Positions 17,379 to 26,899 of a stretch of 64,000 nt of DNA are shown piece by piece. The notes beneath the pieces were generated by a model. It did not search any database. It saw nothing but the letters and a program-made list of their open reading frames with translations, and was not told the origin of the DNA. Origin of the DNA: Ruminococcus sp. (lineage in GTDB: Bacteria; Bacillota; Clostridia; Oscillospirales; Ruminococcaceae); NCBI GenBank assembly GCA_017519145.1, contig JAFWTA010000022.1, positions 1 to 64,000 on the forward strand, in the 5' to 3' direction. The first letter of the stretch is position 1; every line of letters begins with the position of its first letter. A program made the translations under genes and the position numbers.

Positions 17379-18427
17379 TTCAGTTCCACATACCTTTCTA
17401 TCCCTGCGCTCTCAAAGCTGTGGGAATTATAGTAAAGCGCCGACGCTCCGTCAAGAAGCGGCAGCAGCAGTATTCCTCCGGTTCCTTCTCCAAGTCTGAG
17501 ACCGCCGTCGATAACGGCTCTGAGCCCCAGCTTTTCCAGAAGCATCCTGCCTGCAGGCTCCGCCGAAACATGGCCTGCAAGCATATAATCCTTGCAGTCC
17601 GGGGCAAGCATCGAAGCAAGCACCGCCGAAACTGCTGAAATAACTCCGTCTATTATGACAGTGACACCGTATACGGCACCTCCGAGGAAAAGTCCTGTCA
17701 TTCCCGCTATCTCATAGCTGCCAAGCTTAGCCATGAGTTCAGCAGCACCGCAGTCATAGGAAGAGTTTACCTCAATGGCACGTTTAACGGCTCCGATCTT
17801 GCGGCGGAGCCCCTCGGTGGTGAGTCCTGCGCCCCTGCCTGTGACAGTCTCGGGCGCAAGCCCAAGTATCACCGATGAAAGAGCAGCTGTGGGAGTTGTG
17901 TTGCCTATACCCATTTCTCCCGTAACTACCGCCTTAACACCCTCATCAGCCAGCTTCCCGACAATATCCATTCCAACTGCGATGGCACTCTCCGCCTGCT
18001 GTACAGTCATTGCCGGACCGGCAGCGATATTGCCCGTACCGTGGGCGATCTTCCTGATGATGAGCTTTTCGCAGGAGGATTCCCCCTCCATGCCCACATC
18101 GACCGCCAGCACCTCAGCACCATAGACTGCCGCCAGAGCGTTTATATTGGATCTTCCGCAGGCTATCGCCTCTGCGCAGGCAAGAGTGACGGAGCTGTCC
18201 GTCTGAGTGACTCCCTCGGCGGTAACGCCGTTGTCACCGCACATGACAACAACCGCCCGTTTGGAAATATCGGGGGCGACAGTCCGCTGGACCGCGGCTA
18301 CCCTGTCCCACATCTCCTCAAGGGCACCGAAGCTGCCAAGGGGCTTTGCCACGCTGTCCCAGTGCTCCTGTGCCCTTTCGGCAAAAGACCTGTCAGCAGG
18401 CCTGATAAGCTTTATCCTTTCCATCAT
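17375..18427 (-). CDS. cobT: Nicotinate-nucleotide:dimethylbenzimidazole phosphoribosyltransferase
   Basis: 350 residues, standard length. Activates the lower-ligand base as alpha-ribazole phosphate. Seen are the GDNGVTAEGV segment, GEMGIGNTTPTAAL, and the C-terminal LRLGEGTGG with the catalytic Glu. No bza or bluB genes are in the window, so the origin of the base (made elsewhere, salvaged or a different base) is unknown. Overlaps cbiA and cobU by four bases each. Confidence 0.95.
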   Translation of the reverse strand: MMERIKLIRPADRSFAERAQEHWDSVAKPLGSFGALEEMWDRVAAVQRTVAPDISKRAVVVMCGDNGVTAEGVTQTDSSVTLACAEAIACGRSNINALAAVYGAEVLAVDVGMEGESSCEKLIIRKIAHGTGNIAAGPAMTVQQAESAIAVGMDIVGKLADEGVKAVVTGEMGIGNTTPTAALSSVILGLAPETVTGRGAGLTTEGLRRKIGAVKRAIEVNSSYDCGAAELMAKLGSYEIAGMTGLFLGGAVYGVTVIIDGVISAVSAVLASMLAPDCKDYMLAGHVSAEPAGRMLLEKLGLRAVIDGGLRLGEGTGGILLLPLLDGASALYYNSHSFESAGIERYVELK

Positions 18428-19764
18428 TTACCTCCATATGCAGCGCAGGCAGCTGCGAAGCGCTCAGCAAGTCTCACATCCGAATAAAAGTACAGATGGG
18501 GAAATCCTGCGTACAGTGCAGGTGAAGCGTGAACACATCTCCAGCTCCTGCCGTCGGACTTGGCAGCAGTGAAGCCGTCACCGCAGTCGGTGCTGTCCCA
18601 GTAATGGAACTCATGGGCAGGAAAGCTGTCACCCTTGCTGCACAGAAGGCAGTCCCTATCGGCGGTCATAGTGACGTAGCCGAAGCGCTGAAGCCTGTCT
18701 GTCTCGTAGGCAGTTCCGCTGATGACACCTGCCATAGGGTATTCCGCACCGTCGGCAGTCCTTATGCTGTCGTGGAGATACATGAAGCCGCCGCACTCAG
18801 CAATGGTGGGAAGTCCGCTGTTTATCGCCGTTTTTATACATTCCCTCATGGAGCTGTTCGCCGCCAGCCTTTCCGCGTGGAGCTCGGGATAGCCGCCGCT
18901 GAGAATGAGTCCGCAGCAGTTTTCGGGCAGCTTTTCGTCCTCCATGGGCGAGAAGTACTCCACCGAGCAGCCAAGCCTTTTCAGCAGGCTTATATTCTCG
19001 GAATATGTAAAGCAGAAAGCTCTGTCCGCCGCAACAGCTATCTTTGGCGAGTTATCTGTGCATATCCTGTGCAGTTTTTGCTCGGTAAAGTCGGGGAAAC
19101 TTCTTTTCGAGACTTCCACAAGCCTGTCAAGGCGGATATGCCGCTCCGCAAGTCTGCCCAATTCGGCAGTTTTTTCCATAAGATCAGCTATCTCGGCAGC
19201 GGTGACAAGTCCAAGTCTGCGGCTCTCTATACCCGGACTTTTCGGCGGCATACAGCCGAAATACTCAGACCCCAGCTCCGCGCATAGCCGCTCTGCCATT
19301 GGGACAAGTCTCGCAGGGAGCCTGTTGAAAATAAAGCCTGTGATATTATTGGGAACCTTGTACGTCAGGAAGCCTTTCATCACTGCGCCTATGGACTCTC
19401 CCGAGCCCTTGCAGTCAAGTACTATCACGGAAGCTGTGTCAGTGATGGCAGCGACCGAGTGAGGAGAGCCCCTGCCGTCAGCACCGTCATAGTAGCCCAT
19501 GACGCCCTCGATCACAGATATATCAGCATTTTGGCTGTTCTCCCACAGCAGCTGCCTTATACAGTTATCATCGCAGAAAAAGCTGTCCAGATTATGAGCG
19601 TCAGCACCGATGATACTGCTGTGAAACATGGGGTCTATATAGTCGGGACCGCACTTGAAGGAGGAGACCGCAAGTCCGCGCGCCTTCAGCGCCGCAAGAA
19701 CTGCACAGGTGACCGTGGTCTTTCCGCAGCCGCTGTGAGTTCCGCCGATGAGAATTCTTTTCAT
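18424..19764 (-). CDS. cbiA: Cobyrinic acid a,c-diamide synthase
   Basis: 446 residues. Amidates the a and c side chains of cobyrinate. The N-terminal ATPase domain starts with GGTHSGCGKTT (8-18), then KCGPDYIDPMFH; the C-terminal amidotransferase domain has LSGGYPELHA and the nucleophile Cys in AECGGFMYL. Full length, four-base overlaps on both sides. Confidence 0.95.
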   Translation of the reverse strand: MKRILIGGTHSGCGKTTVTCAVLAALKARGLAVSSFKCGPDYIDPMFHSSIIGADAHNLDSFFCDDNCIRQLLWENSQNADISVIEGVMGYYDGADGRGSPHSVAAITDTASVIVLDCKGSGESIGAVMKGFLTYKVPNNITGFIFNRLPARLVPMAERLCAELGSEYFGCMPPKSPGIESRRLGLVTAAEIADLMEKTAELGRLAERHIRLDRLVEVSKRSFPDFTEQKLHRICTDNSPKIAVAADRAFCFTYSENISLLKRLGCSVEYFSPMEDEKLPENCCGLILSGGYPELHAERLAANSSMRECIKTAINSGLPTIAECGGFMYLHDSIRTADGAEYPMAGVISGTAYETDRLQRFGYVTMTADRDCLLCSKGDSFPAHEFHYWDSTDCGDGFTAAKSDGRSWRCVHASPALYAGFPHLYFYSDVRLAERFAAACAAYGGK

Positions 19765-20951
19765 ATAAGCTTCCTTTTAATGATAAATACAGGATTTGAG
19801 GCGGACAACATGGTGTGAGAGCCTACTTTATTAGTCCTTGTTACGGCTATCTGTGAGATATCAGCTTCAAAGCCGAGCTCATCAAATACTGCGATGCACT
19901 CCGAAAGCGTTTCCAGAGAGACCGCAGTAACAGTCAGTCTTATATTGCTGTTTTTCTCATAAGCCGCTGTGACTATCTCCCTGAGTTCACCTGCCGAACC
20001 GCCGATGAAAACGCAGTCGGGAGGCGGCAGTTCACCGAGCAGCTCAGCCGCTCTGCCCGTATGGATAACAATATTATCACAGCCGAATTTACGTCGGTTG
20101 CTGTCGATAAGCTTCGCCGCCTCGGGAGACTTCTCCACGGAATGGACAGTACCTCGCTCGCAGCGCACAGCCATCTCAACGGACACAGAACCCGTTCCGC
20201 CGCCTATATCCCAGCATATGTCCTCCCTGCCGATATCAAGCCCTGCAACGGCAATTCCGCGTACCTCCGCCTTGGTCATAGGCACCCTGTCCCTGATAAA
20301 CATATCATCGGGAATACAGCTCAGAACGCAGCGCTCAAATCCGGGATTTTCCGCCAGCAGTACACACAGCTCCGCAGTCTTGATATCCGAAAGGTCAGCA
20401 GCTGTTCCGCTTGTTATCCTCTCTTCGGCATAGCCCAGTCTTTCGCCGATATGCACTGTAACGCCTCCCATTCCGTAGTCACACAGCCGCCTGCACACTT
20501 CCGCTGCCGTCACATCTCCGCCGAGGAGAAAAAACGTAAGCCTGTGAGCTCGGACCGCTCTGGCGATATTGCCGCTTTTGCCGTGTAGACTGACGAAATT
20601 GCAGTCGGACCAGTCCATTTTCAGTTTAGAGAAAAGGTAGACAGGTGAAGATATACCGCTGATAAACTCCACATCATGGTCGCGGAGCGCCTCTGCAAGC
20701 CGCGCCGCACCGCTGAAAAATCCGCAGTCTCCCGACATGAGCACCGCCGCTGCGGAAAAGCTGTTCTCCGCAAGAAAACGCGCTATCTCAGAACTTCTGT
20801 ACTCCTCCAGAACGACCTTTCCGCAGAAGCGGTATCCCTCCACCATGCGCCTTGCGCCGATGATGACCTCTGCTTCTTCTATGGCAGACCGTGCCTCGAC
20901 GGTCAGAGTCCTGCTGCCGTCGGCACCTGTGCCTACGATGTATACCTTCAC
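19761..20951 (-). CDS. cbiET: Fused CbiE-CbiT precorrin-7 methyltransferase / decarboxylase
   Basis: 396 residues, a CobL-type fusion. The N-terminal half (1 to about 200) is the CbiE C5-methyltransferase with VGTGADGSRTLT and LMSGDCGFFSGA; the C-terminal half is CbiT, with the SAM site DIGGGTGSVSVEMA near 240 and the VFIGGSAGEL block. It methylates C5 and C15 and decarboxylates the acetate side chain on ring C. Salmonella has these as two genes. Four-base gap from cbiJ. Confidence 0.93.
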   Translation of the reverse strand: MKVYIVGTGADGSRTLTVEARSAIEEAEVIIGARRMVEGYRFCGKVVLEEYRSSEIARFLAENSFSAAAVLMSGDCGFFSGAARLAEALRDHDVEFISGISSPVYLFSKLKMDWSDCNFVSLHGKSGNIARAVRAHRLTFFLLGGDVTAAEVCRRLCDYGMGGVTVHIGERLGYAEERITSGTAADLSDIKTAELCVLLAENPGFERCVLSCIPDDMFIRDRVPMTKAEVRGIAVAGLDIGREDICWDIGGGTGSVSVEMAVRCERGTVHSVEKSPEAAKLIDSNRRKFGCDNIVIHTGRAAELLGELPPPDCVFIGGSAGELREIVTAAYEKNSNIRLTVTAVSLETLSECIAVFDELGFEADISQIAVTRTNKVGSHTMLSASNPVFIIKRKLI

Positions 20952-20955
20952 ATTG

Positions 20956-21705
20956 TCACCTCCTCATGCCGCATATCAGCGACTTTATCTCCTCCATTGT
21001 ACTGCCCTTTTCCTCGGGACGGGCAAGCACAACTGTCTTTATGCCGCATTTTTCCGCAGCTTCAAGCTTCTCGGGGAAACCTCCTGCCGCACCGCTCTCC
21101 TTGGTCACCATCAGTGCCGCACCGCTCAGCTCTATGTGAACCATATTCTGCCGAACCGTAAACGGTCCCCTTTCAAGTATAAGGTGCTCCTCGGGAAAGC
21201 CCAGCTCCGCGCACAGAGCTCTTACACTGTCAGTGGGGAGAGCTCTCACCCAGATCCTTTCTGCGAAGTTATGCACCTCCGTAAGCTTTGGAAGCTCCTT
21301 GCTGCCGAGGGTGCTGAGAATACTGCCGACACTTTTATTGATGAGCTCCACAAGCTCGTCCATATCCCCTACGGTCATGCAGTCCCCAAGCTCCGATGAG
21401 CTGCGCAGGAGCCTGTGATATGGCAGTTCCACAGCTTTGCAGGCGGCGATGATATTAGCTGTGACCTCAGTGGCATATGGGTGGGTAGCGTCAATTACCG
21501 CCCTGCACCCCAGCTCACTCATAAGAGCTGCCATTTCGTCACTGTCAAGCCTCCCCACAAGGACGCGAAGCCCTTTTTCGTGAGGGAGAAGCTCTCCTCC
21601 GTACTTCGTTGCCACGGACACCGCAGCCGAAACTCCGCAGGCGCAGCAGTACTGAGCGAGCTCCCTGCCCTCGGTAGTTCCGCCGAATATGAGAAGCTCA
21701 CACAT
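20956..21705 (-). CDS. cbiJ: Precorrin-6A / cobalt-precorrin-6A reductase
   Basis: 249 residues, standard. NADPH-dependent reduction of the macrocycle. The N-terminus ILIFGGTTEGREL type sequence (LLIFGGTTEG, 4-13), DATHPYA and the VTKESGAAGGFPEKLEAA block near the C-terminus are the family marks. It overlaps cbiH by 8 bases. Confidence 0.93.
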   Translation of the reverse strand: MCELLIFGGTTEGRELAQYCCACGVSAAVSVATKYGGELLPHEKGLRVLVGRLDSDEMAALMSELGCRAVIDATHPYATEVTANIIAACKAVELPYHRLLRSSSELGDCMTVGDMDELVELINKSVGSILSTLGSKELPKLTEVHNFAERIWVRALPTDSVRALCAELGFPEEHLILERGPFTVRQNMVHIELSGAALMVTKESGAAGGFPEKLEAAEKCGIKTVVLARPEEKGSTMEEIKSLICGMRR

Positions 21706-22426
21706 TTCTGTAGCCTCTCGGCGTCACCATTTTTCCGCCTATGACCTTGGTCTCGGAGTTGCCGATGAATACGGTAGTGAACATATCCACGGCAGTATCC
21801 CGGAGCTCCCCGAGTGTGAGGACTCTGCTTTCCTGTCCCTCCCTGCCGATATTGCGGACGTATCCGCAGACTGTGTCCGCAGGGCGATAACCGAGGATAA
21901 TGTCGCAGGCACGCATAAGGTAGTCCGCACGTTTTTTCGACGAGGGATTATACAGGGCGATGACGAAATCCCCCTCCGCCGCACAGCGAAGCCGCTTCTC
22001 TATCTTCTCCATTGGAGTCAGCAGGTCGGAAAGGCTGATGAGGGCAAGGTCGTGGGTCATTGGCGAGCCGAGAACAGCTCCGCCGCTGAATGCCGCTGAA
22101 ACTCCTGCCACCACCTCAATATCCGCGTCGGGATAATCCGAGGAAAGCTCATAGGCAAGCCCTGCCATGCCGTAGAGTTGACTGTCTCCGCTGCAAACAA
22201 GGGACACTGTCTTACCGTTTTGTGCCAGCTCAAGCGCAAGGGCAACGCGGTCACGTTCCTGTCTCATGCCTGTGGAAAGGCACTCCTTTTCCGGGAAGAA
22301 GCTCTTTATCTGCTCCGCATAGACGGTATAGCCCACAACAACATCGCTGTTCATCACAGCCTGCTGCGCTTCGAGGGTCATGCCCTGACGGCTTCCGCAG
22401 CCGATGCCCACAACGTAAAGCTTCAT
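21698..22426 (-). CDS. cbiH: Cobalt-factor III C17-methyltransferase
   Basis: 242 residues of the uroporphyrin-III C-methyltransferase superfamily. Carries out ring contraction with C17 methylation. The N-terminus VGIGCGSRQGMTLEA and the SAM loop CSGDSQLYGMAG (the more usual GDPGIYGMA varied) are visible; IALYNPSSKKR is the conserved C-terminal block of CbiH/CobJ. No extra C-terminal ferredoxin-like part. Overlaps cbiG by four bases. Confidence 0.93.
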   Translation of the reverse strand: MKLYVVGIGCGSRQGMTLEAQQAVMNSDVVVGYTVYAEQIKSFFPEKECLSTGMRQERDRVALALELAQNGKTVSLVCSGDSQLYGMAGLAYELSSDYPDADIEVVAGVSAAFSGGAVLGSPMTHDLALISLSDLLTPMEKIEKRLRCAAEGDFVIALYNPSSKKRADYLMRACDIILGYRPADTVCGYVRNIGREGQESRVLTLGELRDTAVDMFTTVFIGNSETKVIGGKMVTPRGYRNV

Positions 22427-23460
22427 AGCACGTTCCTCTCAAAATCCAGATATACGGGAGCCTCAGCCGCTGCCACGGTAACTCCCTCAAAGGCTGTCTT
22501 GCGGAGCACGAGTTTACCTCCGCTGCACAATACAGCACTGCGCTCGCAGACGTTGTCTGCCCCTGTGGTCTCGCGCACAAATTCCGAGGAGTCAAAATCT
22601 CCCTTTACCGCCATAAGCTCCTCGGCAGTATATGTCCTCAGGTCAATATCCCGACGTCCGCAGAAGCCGAGAAGTCCCTCCTCCCGGGCTTTCAGGTCAA
22701 TGGTAGCCACCTGACATACCCTCTCTGCGTCGATGCCTGCCTCAGCGAGAGCCCTGCTTACCGCTGTCTCAACAGCTTCGGCAGATGTCCCCTTTTTGCA
22801 GCCGATACCCATAACGATATTCCTCGGTACAAGGCGCAGAGTAACGTCAAATGGCTTCACATCGCTCTCCGTGCCAACATAGATGCCTGTCCTGCAAATG
22901 CCGAACTCCGTCAGCTCGTCGGGAAGTCCTCCGTGTCTGTACTCCGTGGAAAAGCCCACCTTTTCATCGTCCAGCACCTCGGCAGCTATCTCCTTTGCAG
23001 CAGCAAGGTCGGTGATTATAAGACCATTTGCAACAGCGAAGCTGTCGGGCGAGAACTGTCCGCCCACATCAGTCGCGGTAGTGATGACAGCGGTATTTCC
23101 CAAAGCATCAGCAAGCACCTCCGCAAGTCGGTTGGCACCGCCGATATGTCCCGAAAGTACAGGGATAACGAAACGTCCGCTGTCGTCCATGACAATGACA
23201 GCAGGGTCGTCCGCCTTGGTACCCAGCAGAGGAGCAACAGCCCTCACAGCAATACCGCAGGCACAGACAAATATAAAGGCATCGGAGCGCTTGAAAAGCC
23301 GTCCCACCATGCTTCCCATATTCCAGAACACCGCAGCGTTATCATCAGTGTGCTTGTGAAAACAGTAGCGGCTGACCTTGTGTTCACCGCCGAGAAATTC
23401 AGCAGCTCTTTCCGAGAGCTGTCTGCCCTTTTCCGTAACGGAAAAAATCGCTATATTCAT
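22423..23460 (-). CDS. cbiG: Cobalt-precorrin-5A hydrolase
   Basis: 345 residues. Opens the delta-lactone and releases the C20 carbon as acetaldehyde; a marker of the anaerobic, cobalt-first route. N-terminal CbiG domain (FVCACGIAVRAVAPLL, LSGHIGGAN), a middle region, and the C-terminal domain starting MGIGCKKGTSAEAVE. Four-base overlaps with cbiF and cbiH. Confidence 0.94.
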   Translation of the reverse strand: MNIAIFSVTEKGRQLSERAAEFLGGEHKVSRYCFHKHTDDNAAVFWNMGSMVGRLFKRSDAFIFVCACGIAVRAVAPLLGTKADDPAVIVMDDSGRFVIPVLSGHIGGANRLAEVLADALGNTAVITTATDVGGQFSPDSFAVANGLIITDLAAAKEIAAEVLDDEKVGFSTEYRHGGLPDELTEFGICRTGIYVGTESDVKPFDVTLRLVPRNIVMGIGCKKGTSAEAVETAVSRALAEAGIDAERVCQVATIDLKAREEGLLGFCGRRDIDLRTYTAEELMAVKGDFDSSEFVRETTGADNVCERSAVLCSGGKLVLRKTAFEGVTVAAAEAPVYLDFERNVL

Positions 23461-24215
23461 TTGGCTTCTGCCTTTCTGAACTCAGTTTCAAAGTTTTTGT
23501 CATAGAGCTTTGAAAGCTCATAATCGTCACCGAGGAAATCTCCCACGGTTATGAGAGCGGTCTTGCTTATGCCGTTTTCACGGGCAGCCTGCGCAAGAGT
23601 GCCCACGGTACAGCGCACCACCTTTTCGTCCTGCCATGTGGCTTTGTAGACTATTGCCGCAGGAGTATCGGCACTGTATCCGCCCTCTGTAAGCCGAGCG
23701 GAAAGCTCCTCCGTCATGGAAGCGCTTAGGAAAATGACCATGGTCGCATGATGAGCGGCAAGGCTCTCTATGCTTTCCTTTTCGGGGACGGGAGTCCGTC
23801 CTGCCATACGGGTGAGTATCACCGTCTGTGACACATGGGGCAGAGTGTATTCCGCCTTCAGAGCCGCCGCAGCTCCGCAGAAGGAGCTGACCCCGGGAGT
23901 AACATTATAAGCTATACCGAGAGCGTCCAGCCTGTCCATCTGCTCCCTTATGGCGCCGTAAACCGACGGGTCTCCCGTATGGAGCCTTACGGTGGCAAGT
24001 CCCTCAGCCTCAGCCTTCTCCATGACCTCTATTACCTCGTCAAGATGCATTAGGGCGCTGTTGTATATCCTGCACCCCTGCTTTGCATAGTCAAGGAGCT
24101 GAGGGTTTACCAGCGAGCCTGCATAGATTATAACGTCAGCCTGTTCCAGCAACCGCTTTCCCCTGAGAGTTATAAGATCGGCAGCACCGCAGCCTGCTCC
24201 CACAAAATCAACCAT
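23457..24215 (-). CDS. cbiF: Cobalt-precorrin-4 C11-methyltransferase
   Basis: 252 residues. N-terminus VGAGCGAADLITLRG, YAGSLVNP, and the SAM loop LHTGDPSVYGAI identify CbiF/CobM. The SASMTEEL and AALKAEYTLP blocks agree. Overlaps cbiD by 8 bases. Confidence 0.94.
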   Translation of the reverse strand: MVDFVGAGCGAADLITLRGKRLLEQADVIIYAGSLVNPQLLDYAKQGCRIYNSALMHLDEVIEVMEKAEAEGLATVRLHTGDPSVYGAIREQMDRLDALGIAYNVTPGVSSFCGAAAALKAEYTLPHVSQTVILTRMAGRTPVPEKESIESLAAHHATMVIFLSASMTEELSARLTEGGYSADTPAAIVYKATWQDEKVVRCTVGTLAQAARENGISKTALITVGDFLGDDYELSKLYDKNFETEFRKAEAK

Positions 24216-25350
24216 TTTCTTCCTCCGTAATTGCCTTTATGAGCTCCTCCGCAAGAGCCGTCCTCACGCGGAGCTCACGCTTATATGAAAACGCCAGAGC
24301 CGCAATTGGTATCGAGTCCTTTACTCTTGCGCGAAGATAGCTGTCAATGCGCTGAGAGAGTATCTCCGCAGTTTTTTCAAGGTATCCGCCTTCATCAAGT
24401 ATATCCATGGCAGCGTCCGCAGTGGCGCATTCGGGCAGCCTTTTCAGTGTATCCGTATCAGCTCCCGCAAGTACACCGCAGGTGACAAGGACGTCCATTC
24501 TGCCGTCCGCCCATGAGGAGTGGGTGTTCATGATACCTGCACCCAGCTTTACCAGCTTTCCGATATGCCCAACGATGAGAATTGACTCAAAGCCAAGCTC
24601 CATGCCGATGTCGATGGCATCACCTATGAAGTTGCTGCAAGTGACGCTTCTCTCCAGTGAAAAGGGCAGCTCTCTCTGAACGAAGTCCTCGCTGTAATTA
24701 CCGATAGTCAGGAGCATATTCCGCTGACCTGCGGCACGGCGCATATTCGCCTCCGCGCGGATAGTCTCAATGACGGCAGAATTGCTCATAGGCTCCACGA
24801 TACCGCTGGTACCGATGACGGAGATGCCTCCCTCTATGCCCATGCGAGGATTGAAGGTCTTTTTCGCCAGCTCCACACCCTGAGGTATGGAGACTGTCAC
24901 CTCGAAGCCTCCCGAGTAGCCGTATTTCTCGGCAATTTCCGCAACAGCCCCACTTATCATGCGCCGCGGCACGGTGTTTATGGCAGCGTCCCCCACAGGA
25001 CGATCAAGCCCTGCCTTTGTGACGACCCCCACACCCTCGCCGCCGAGGATAACAGTTCCTTCGGGGATAAGTCTGACACGGGAATATACCCTGATACCAT
25101 TGGTTATGTCGGGGTCGTCGCCGCTGTCCTTTACTATGGCACAGGAAGCGCTTCCCTCATTCAGCTCAGCGTCCGCCACATCAAGGTCAAGCATGATGCC
25201 CTTGGGAGTCATGAGCTTCACGCCCGTGACTTCATGCCCCGTGAATATCATCTCCGCCGCAGCCTTTGCGGCAGCTGCCGCGCAGGAGCCCGTGGTATAT
25301 CCGCATCTGAGCTTTTCCGCGCCCCTGTAAACATATTCCTCAAGTCTCAT
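24208..25350 (-). CDS. cbiD: Cobalt-precorrin-5B C1-methyltransferase
   Basis: About 380 residues. CGYTTGSCAAAAAKAA near the N-terminus is the CbiD signature; IGTSGIVEPMSN and the ILIVGHIGKLVKLGAGIMN block follow. The start is taken at 25350, behind GGGAGAG and overlapping cbiL by 11 bases; the frame to 25410 would add 20 residues encoded inside cbiL. It marks the anaerobic route together with cbiG. Confidence 0.94.
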   Translation of the reverse strand: MRLEEYVYRGAEKLRCGYTTGSCAAAAAKAAAEMIFTGHEVTGVKLMTPKGIMLDLDVADAELNEGSASCAIVKDSGDDPDITNGIRVYSRVRLIPEGTVILGGEGVGVVTKAGLDRPVGDAAINTVPRRMISGAVAEIAEKYGYSGGFEVTVSIPQGVELAKKTFNPRMGIEGGISVIGTSGIVEPMSNSAVIETIRAEANMRRAAGQRNMLLTIGNYSEDFVQRELPFSLERSVTCSNFIGDAIDIGMELGFESILIVGHIGKLVKLGAGIMNTHSSWADGRMDVLVTCGVLAGADTDTLKRLPECATADAAMDILDEGGYLEKTAEILSQRIDSYLRARVKDSIPIAALAFSYKRELRVRTALAEELIKAITEEENG

Positions 25351-26035
25351 CTCTGCTCTCCCCGATGATGAACACCGTAAAATAGCCAAGGTCATCGGTG
25401 ACCTCATCAAGGCTGCCGAATATCCTCTCGTTATCGAGTCCGCAGTTCTCTATTACAGAAGTACGCATGGCAAGTCCCTTTTTTTGCAGTAATGCAATAA
25501 GTTCACCGCTTTTGCTGCCTGTTTTCATTATGACCTTCGTTCCCTCACAGTCGAGCAGCTTCTCAAAGTCTCCGCAGCCATAGGGAAGTATATGCAATGG
25601 CTCGCTTCCAAGACACAGGGGCTTTCCGAGAGAGGCAGCAGCAGCGCTGAAGCTTGTGACTCCCGGGCATATCTCTGCTTTGAAGCCCCGTTTCTCAACA
25701 CGCTTCGCAATGCGGCTGAATGTGGAATAAACGGAGATATCCCCCAGTGTGGGGACTGCAACGTCCTCGTTTTCCAGCAGTCCGCAGAGCATTTCCGCTG
25801 TTTCGTCATAGTTTCTGTCCAGTGCCTCCCTGTCCCTGCACATAGGCAGATCCAGATAGACCTTACGCTTGCGTGACAGGTCCGCAGCCTGCTCCGCAAT
25901 TGACAGAGCCAGACTGTTCTCACCGTGAGTCCGCGGAACTGCGATAACACCGCAGCTCTTCAGTATACGCACCGCTCTCAGGGTCATGAGCTCCGGGTCG
26001 CCTGCTCCTACACTTACGCCGAAAAGAATTCCCAT
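25340..26035 (-). CDS. cbiL: Cobalt-factor II C20-methyltransferase
   Basis: 231 residues, first pathway-specific methyltransferase in this operon. N-terminus GVSVGAGDPELMTLRAV and the PTLGDISVYSTF loop are characteristic. Its ATG overlaps the ksgA stop by one base, so no riboswitch or promoter can lie directly in front of it. The cobaltochelatase (cbiK/cbiX) and the sirohydrochlorin steps are not in the window. Confidence 0.93.
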   Translation of the reverse strand: MGILFGVSVGAGDPELMTLRAVRILKSCGVIAVPRTHGENSLALSIAEQAADLSRKRKVYLDLPMCRDREALDRNYDETAEMLCGLLENEDVAVPTLGDISVYSTFSRIAKRVEKRGFKAEICPGVTSFSAAAASLGKPLCLGSEPLHILPYGCGDFEKLLDCEGTKVIMKTGSKSGELIALLQKKGLAMRTSVIENCGLDNERIFGSLDEVTDDLGYFTVFIIGESRDET

Positions 26036-26889
26036 CAGCCCTTCATCAGCTCAGCTGAAAGTGCAATGAGCTGCTCCATATCCAGCTGCTCGATCCTTGC
26101 AGCCTCGGGAAGCCCCAGTCCTGTCAGCGCGGCATAAACTCTGTCCTTTGGGATCCCCATAACGGAAGCAAGTGAGTTTGCAAGAGTCTTGCGGCGCTGT
26201 GAGAAGCCTGCCTTTACCACGCGGAAGAAGAACCTCTCGCTTTCCTCGTCAAGACGCTGCTCACCGTTGAGGTCTATCCTTATGACAGCAGAGTCCACAT
26301 TGGGCGCAGGCATAAAGCTGCCCCGTGAAACACTGAAAAGATTCTTCACGGTGCCGTAGTAGTTTACTCCCACGGTAATAGCTCCCGACTCTCTTGTGCC
26401 CACCTTTGCGCAGAGGCGCTGTGCGGCTTCTTTCTGCACCATTACGGTGATGGATTCGATGGGGAGCCTGCTCTCCAGAAGCATCATTATGATGGGAGAG
26501 GTTATGTAGTAGGGCAGGTTCGCGCAGACAGCCACTCTCAGCCCGCCGAACTCCTCCTTTATGAGTTTGTGGAGGTCGCATTTCATAACGTCCTCATTGA
26601 TTATCTTCACGTTGTCGAAGTCTGCCAGTGTCTCATCAAGAATGGGCAGCAGACGGGTATCTATCTCCACCGCCGTCACCTTGTCCGCTCTTTTGGCGAG
26701 CTCCGCCGTAAGAACACCTATGCCCGTGCCTATCTCCAGCACTCCGAAGCCCTTGCAGGCGTTGCCGTTTTCGGCTATTTTCGGGCAGATATCGGGATTG
26801 ATGATGAAGTTCTGTCCCAGTCCCTTTGAGAAGCTGAAACCGTGTCTGGAAAGTATCTCCTTAACGGTGCCGATGTTAGTAAGATTCAT
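26035..26889 (-). CDS. ksgA: 16S rRNA dimethyladenosine transferase
   Basis: 284 residues. Dimethylates two adjacent adenines near the 3' end of 16S rRNA. LGQNFIINPDI, the SAM motif EIGTGIGVLTAELA and the catalytic NLPYYITSPI are intact. A housekeeping gene placed directly in front of, and overlapping, the cobalamin genes; see findings. It lies 10 bases behind the small gene at 26900. Confidence 0.96.
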   Translation of the reverse strand: MNLTNIGTVKEILSRHGFSFSKGLGQNFIINPDICPKIAENGNACKGFGVLEIGTGIGVLTAELAKRADKVTAVEIDTRLLPILDETLADFDNVKIINEDVMKCDLHKLIKEEFGGLRVAVCANLPYYITSPIIMMLLESRLPIESITVMVQKEAAQRLCAKVGTRESGAITVGVNYYGTVKNLFSVSRGSFMPAPNVDSAVIRIDLNGEQRLDEESERFFFRVVKAGFSQRRKTLANSLASVMGIPKDRVYAALTGLGLPEAARIEQLDMEQLIALSAELMKG

Positions 26890-26899
26890 TCAGTACTCC

